The notes under the pieces are model-generated. The model was not told where the DNA came from and searched no databases. It worked only from the letters and a program-made list of their open reading frames with translations. A program made the translations under genes and the position numbers. A DNA stretch of 42,959 bases from a virus: positions 1 to 42,959 of IMG/VR virus record IMGVR_UViG_3300006353_000002, one strand, 5' to 3'. Of the stretch, positions 40,196 to 42,959 are shown in pieces (position 1 is the stretch's first letter; each line of letters begins with the position of its first letter).

Positions 40196-40518
40196 CTTAC
40201 GCCCACTTCGGCTACGAAAGCCGCGCCAACGGCAAGCACGTCCTTCTGATGGATTTCTGGCTCACCATCACCCGAGATCCGGATGGCGGCAGGCCTGGCG
40301 TCAGAGTGTCTGCCCGCTACCCCAATCTCTCCCGCAACGAGCGCACCATCAACCTCAAGATGGAACTGCCTCTGGCCCTTTTCGAAACACCCGTGATAAA
40401 GGCCTCAATCAAGATTGACGAGCCCGAACAGGCCATTTCGATCGATGCCACCTCGATCGCCGAAGCGGTCCGGCAATGCATTGGCATGGACGTCGATATC
40501 ACGGTCGGAGACGGCTGA
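40192..40518 (+). CDS. Unknown early protein, beta-rich (108 aa)
   Basis: The 108-residue product looks alpha/beta (VLLMDFWLTITRDPDGGRPGVRVSARYPNLSRNERTINLKMELPL and a C-terminal helix SIAEAVRQCIGMDV). No motif recognised. Stop and start overlap with both neighbours. Confidence 0.6.
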   Translation: MTYAHFGYESRANGKHVLLMDFWLTITRDPDGGRPGVRVSARYPNLSRNERTINLKMELPLALFETPVIKASIKIDEPEQAISIDATSIAEAVRQCIGMDVDITVGDG

Positions 40519-40673
40519 TGCACCCGGATATTTTCGAGAAGCTGCTCGATTGCTGGCGCGGCGGAAACTCCCTCCGCGAAACCCGCGCCATCATCACCCG
40601 CAATTTTGGCACCACCCTGGCGATCGAGACCATCCGCCATCACTTCGCCCAATTCTGCGAGGAATTCGCATGA
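40518..40673 (+). CDS. Small HTH-like protein (51 aa)
   Basis: The 51-residue product (HPDIFEKLLDCWRGGNSLRETRAIITRNFGTTLAIETIRHHF) looks like a compact helix-turn-helix of the transposase or sigma-like kind, with the recognition helix around IETIRHHF. It could be an early DNA-binding regulator. It starts at ATG 40518 right on the preceding TGA. Confidence 0.6.
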   Translation: MHPDIFEKLLDCWRGGNSLRETRAIITRNFGTTLAIETIRHHFAQFCEEFA

Positions 40674-40903
40674 ACAGCACCCGACCTGAACCCACCTCCC
40701 GCGAAGGCCGCCAGGCACTTCGCGCACTGCGAGATTGCACTCGCATCCGCCTCACCTTCGATTCCGGTGCCTACCTCGAACTTTTCGAACATGGCTACGC
40801 CGACTGCGCCCCGGTCGAAGGCAACGACAACGCCCTGGACTACACCATAACGGATAACGGCCGCTGGGCCGCCCGGCAATTCGCCCAGTGCGGTGCCCTA
40901 TGA
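40670..40903 (+). CDS. Unknown small protein (77 aa)
   Basis: The 77-residue product (TREGRQALRALRDCTRIRLTFDSGAYLELFEHGYADCAPV..., starting MNSTRPEPTS) looks like a small alpha/beta fold with no known motif. It overlaps neighbours by ATGA. Confidence 0.6.
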   Translation: MNSTRPEPTSREGRQALRALRDCTRIRLTFDSGAYLELFEHGYADCAPVEGNDNALDYTITDNGRWAARQFAQCGAL

Positions 40904-41169
40904 GCCGCTACTACAATCCCTTGCGCCGGGGGCCAGACCATAACCGGGCCAGACACCGCATCATTACGGCCCGCAACGCCATCTGGCAGGCGGCAAGGGA
41001 GCGATTCCACCGCTACTCGGTCGGCGAGGATCGGCGCGAACTGCGCAAATGGCTGGGCGAAGACTACCCGTGGTATGCCAGGCGCGAAAAGATGCGTTCC
41101 GTCAGCATCTTCAAGCGCCGCGAAAACCCAACCCGCCGCCGCCTCGATGATCGGGATATTCCTTTCTAA
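40900..41169 (+). CDS. Unknown basic small protein (89 aa)
   Basis: The 89-residue product is strongly basic (RGPDHNRARHRIITARNAIWQAARERFHRYSVG, ...KMRSVSIFKRRENPTRRRL), suggesting a nucleic acid or RNA polymerase contact. ATG 40900 overlaps the previous stop, and its stop overlaps the next ATG by one base. Confidence 0.6.
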   Translation: MSRYYNPLRRGPDHNRARHRIITARNAIWQAARERFHRYSVGEDRRELRKWLGEDYPWYARREKMRSVSIFKRRENPTRRRLDDRDIPF

Positions 41170-41438
41170 TGTCTATTTGGCGGGAAAAAGCGCGCAGGCT
41201 CATTACCGAACTGACGGAGCACCTCCCGTCAGATGCAACACTTGCGGAGCGACGCAGGGCTCTATGGGGCAGAGGTTGGCCTGCGCATGGAGGAACTTCT
41301 TGGGGTCGGAAAATGTGGGGCAAGGAAGTCCGCGCATACCTCGCTCGTCATGGCGCTCCGCTGAAAGAAACACACCCCGGATTCGAATGGCCGGCCGACA
41401 TTACCTTCCCCTACCGGGAACCCAGAGAGCAAAAATGA
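41169..41438 (+). CDS. Unknown small protein (89 aa)
   Basis: The 89-residue product has a helix-rich basic first half (REKARRLITELTEHLPSDATLAERRRALWGRGWP), a Trp/Gly-rich turn and an aromatic end FEWPADITFPYREP. No family recognised. It overlaps the xis-like gene by ATGA. Confidence 0.6.
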   Translation: MSIWREKARRLITELTEHLPSDATLAERRRALWGRGWPAHGGTSWGRKMWGKEVRAYLARHGAPLKETHPGFEWPADITFPYREPREQK

Positions 41439-41701
41439 ATCCCGCCCAGCCTCCCATCCTCCTTACCGAAGCCGAAGCCGCGGAGGCGCTCCGCCTCTGC
41501 ACTCGCAAGCTGCGCGAGGCGCGGCAGCAGGGCATATTGCGCTACCTGTTGATCGGGCGCGCGGTTCGCTACACCATGGAAGACCTCGAATCGTTCGTAG
41601 CCACTCTCCGCGAGGTGCAGCCAGCATGCCAGCCCGGCCCCCAGCCGAAAACTCGCCGTCGCGGCGGAGCGGAAATCATCCCTTTCAGCGCCCGCCGCTG
41701 A
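41435..41701 (+). CDS. AlpA/excisionase-type HTH protein
   Basis: The 88-residue protein has a MerR-like winged helix core: PILLTEAEAAEALRLCTRKLREARQQGILRYLLIGRAVRYTMEDLESFVATL. This is the excisionase (DNA-binding, xis family) pattern. It lies directly before int, as expected for a recombination directionality factor, and may also regulate early genes. The 10-bp tandem repeats beside attL are its most likely targets. Confidence 0.8.
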   Translation: MNPAQPPILLTEAEAAEALRLCTRKLREARQQGILRYLLIGRAVRYTMEDLESFVATLREVQPACQPGPQPKTRRRGGAEIIPFSARR

Positions 41702-41723
41702 TCACGGCTACGCGCGTGGCGCA

Positions 41724-42805
41724 ATGAGCACCTATCGCCACAAAGGCTCCCCCTTCTACCACTACGATTTCCAGTTCCGGGGGCAGCGGTTCCACGGTTC
41801 GACCGGCTGCGACACAAAGCGCGCCGCCGACGAATACGAGCGTCGCGAGCGCCAGAAGGCCGCCCTGCCGGAACAGCGCCGCCCGCCGATCACGCTAGAC
41901 GAAGCCTGCGGCCTTTATCAGGACCAGGTCGAGACCAAACCCAGCTGGCCCACCATCCGCTACATCATCAGCGCGCTGATCGCCGGGATCGGCAAGAACC
42001 GCCTGCTTTCCTCGATCACCCAGCGCGACCTTCAGGTCCACTTTGCCAGGCGGCGCGCCAAGCCGGACGGCAGCCGATCGAACGCCTCGATCAACCGCGA
42101 GGTAGAGAACGCCCGCGCGATCTGGCGGCTTGCCGATCGCACCCGCTACGATGTCGGCGAAATGCCCGACTGGAAGGCGCTACGGCTCAAGGTTCCGCGC
42201 ACTGCCCCTCGCGAGCTCGAGGCCGCCAGCGAGGAGGCCCGCCTGTTCCGGCATCTGCGCGAGGATGTCCGCGATGCCGTCGATTTCCTGCTCAAGTCCG
42301 GTTGGCGGCGCGCCGAAGTGCTGGCCTGCGCTGGGCCGATGTCAATTTCCCGGCCAAGACCGCCACTACGAAAATCAAGGGCGGCGACACCGTCGTCCGC
42401 CCCCTCACCACTGCCTTGGTCGAGCTCCTCGCCCGTCAGCCCCAGGCTGGGCCTTTCGTCTTCACTTATATCTGCCAGCAGAGCCGCGCCAAGCGCCGCA
42501 AGGGCGAGAGATATCCGCTGACCCCCACGGCACTGCGCAAGCCCTTCGCACAGGCCCTGAGCGCCGCCAAAATCGATAATTTCCGGATCCACGACCTGCG
42601 CCACACGCGCGGCACCCGGATAGTCCGCGCCACCGGCTCCCTCGCCGCCGCCAAGAAGGCCCTCGAGCACCGCTCATTGAGCACCACCCTGCGCTACGCC
42701 CACGTCCTCGACGAAGACGTCCGTAACGCCCTGGAAGCGAGCGACGCTGCACCAAAGTCCCGAAATAGTCCCGAAGTCCCGAAGACAAAAGGCAAGAAAG
42801 CCTAA
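41724..42805 (+). pseudogene. int: Tyrosine integrase, broken by a single-base frameshift
   Basis: The gene would encode about 360 residues. The N-terminal domain (MSTYRHKGSPFYHYDFQFRGQRFHGSTG) should bind arm sites, and the core-binding domain follows. The first catalytic Arg lies in SGWRRAEVLA (about residue 194). After GTG CTG GCC (ending 42326) the frame slips. Adding one C would restore the family's EVLALRWADVN, and the rest continues one frame back with the catalytic Lys (TKIKGG), HDLRHTRGT (HxxR), LEHRS (His) and Tyr in TTLRYAH. The upstream frame runs on to 42521 as nonsense. As it stands, the enzyme lacks its catalytic C terminus. The gene carries arm-type repeats in its 3' end and stops 35 bp before attR. 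Confidence 0.85.
42756..42784. repeat. Putative integrase arm-type sites, right arm
   Basis: AGTCCCGAAAT (42756), AGTCCCGA (42767) and AGTCCCGAAG (42775) lie head to tail within the last codons of int. The first 21 bp equal 218-238 next to attL. See the left arm entry for the interpretation. Confidence 0.6.
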
Positions 42806-42839
42806 TACTTTCAATACCCTGCAAGCATCGCCACATCAG

Positions 42840-42879
42840 GGTGTAAACGAGATGCTCTACCAACTGAGCTAACCGCCCG
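42840..42879. repeat. attR core, truncated 5' half of tRNA-Val
   Basis: This is the second copy of the 40-bp core. On the minus strand it contains tRNA-Val nucleotides 1-39 only, fused to phage DNA instead of the 3' half, so it is not a functional tRNA. The original chromosomal 5' flank of the tRNA gene lies to the right of it. Confidence 0.9.
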
Positions 42880-42900
42880 GCACTGTGGCCGAAGACCGCG

Positions 42901-42929
42901 CGCTTAGCGCAAGCTTTGCTTTTGCGGAA
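42901..42929 (-). promoter_or_regulatory. Candidate native tRNA-Val promoter (chromosomal)
   Basis: On the minus strand TTCCGC (42924-42929) and TAAGCG (42901-42906) are 17 nt apart, and transcription would start about 16 bases before the truncated tRNA. Both boxes match the consensus only partly. If active, the transcript would run leftward through attR into the antisense of int. Confidence 0.3.
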
Positions 42930-42959
42930 GAGGGTTCATACGAGCCGCGATGCGCCGCT

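Noticed and set aside
42300-42335. Programmed frameshift in the integrase gene
   Set aside because: No canonical X XXY YYZ heptamer is present near the junction, and restoring one missing C gives the normal family sequence, so mutation or error is simpler.

Overview
The window is an essentially complete P2-like (Peduoviridae-type, contractile tail) prophage of about 42.8 kb in a G+C-rich alphaproteobacterial chromosome. A sphingomonad (Sphingomonadales/Erythrobacter-like) host is my best guess from base composition, codon use and protein flavour; no host housekeeping gene is present to prove it. The prophage sits in a tRNA-Val(UAC) gene. The complete tRNA lies at the left end (minus strand, 44-119), and a 40-bp duplicate of its 5' half marks the right end (42840-42879).

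Layout. 1-120: tRNA-Val terminator, tRNA and attL. 120-900: non-coding, with integrase arm-type repeats, an AT-rich island carrying iterated CTTAYAT motifs and long inverted repeats, a possible cos region, and the terminator of the left operon. 903-4816 (minus): terminase large subunit, portal, and a frameshifted Dam-type adenine methylase. 4961-8711 (plus): scaffold/protease, major capsid, terminase small subunit, head completion, tail X. 8716-10436: lysis cassette (membrane-associated protein, M15 peptidase endolysin, holin-like protein, lipoprotein, small protein). 10433-13699: tail completion R and S, baseplate J and I. 13699-22886: a large adhesin/fibre module of ten genes, including a 989-residue collagen-like fibre. 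22957-30164: V, W, sheath, tube, E/E' with a T7 slippery heptamer, tape measure, U and D. 30133-31524 (minus): a membrane-anchored unknown protein behind the CI/S24 repressor. 31609 onward (plus): Cro-like regulator, Ogr/Delta-like late activator, 900-residue primase-helicase, a run of small unknown genes, a cytosine-C5 methylase, hicAB (minus), a beta-class amino-methyltransferase, more small unknown genes, an AlpA/Xis-like HTH protein and a tyrosine integrase broken by one frameshift. attR follows.

How it works together. Repressor and Cro face each other across a short operator with overlapping promoters. Cro's operon also encodes the Ogr-like protein that should switch on the divergent late operons (P-Q-dam leftward, O onward rightward). 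Replication appears to use a primase-helicase instead of P2 gpA. Three methyltransferases with no visible cognate nuclease suggest protection from host restriction. HicAB is an addiction module, and its putative operator pair also fronts the beta-class methyltransferase. The protein encoded just after the repressor is the best lysogenic-conversion/superinfection-exclusion candidate. The single-base lesions in int and dam mean either a locked prophage or sequencing errors.
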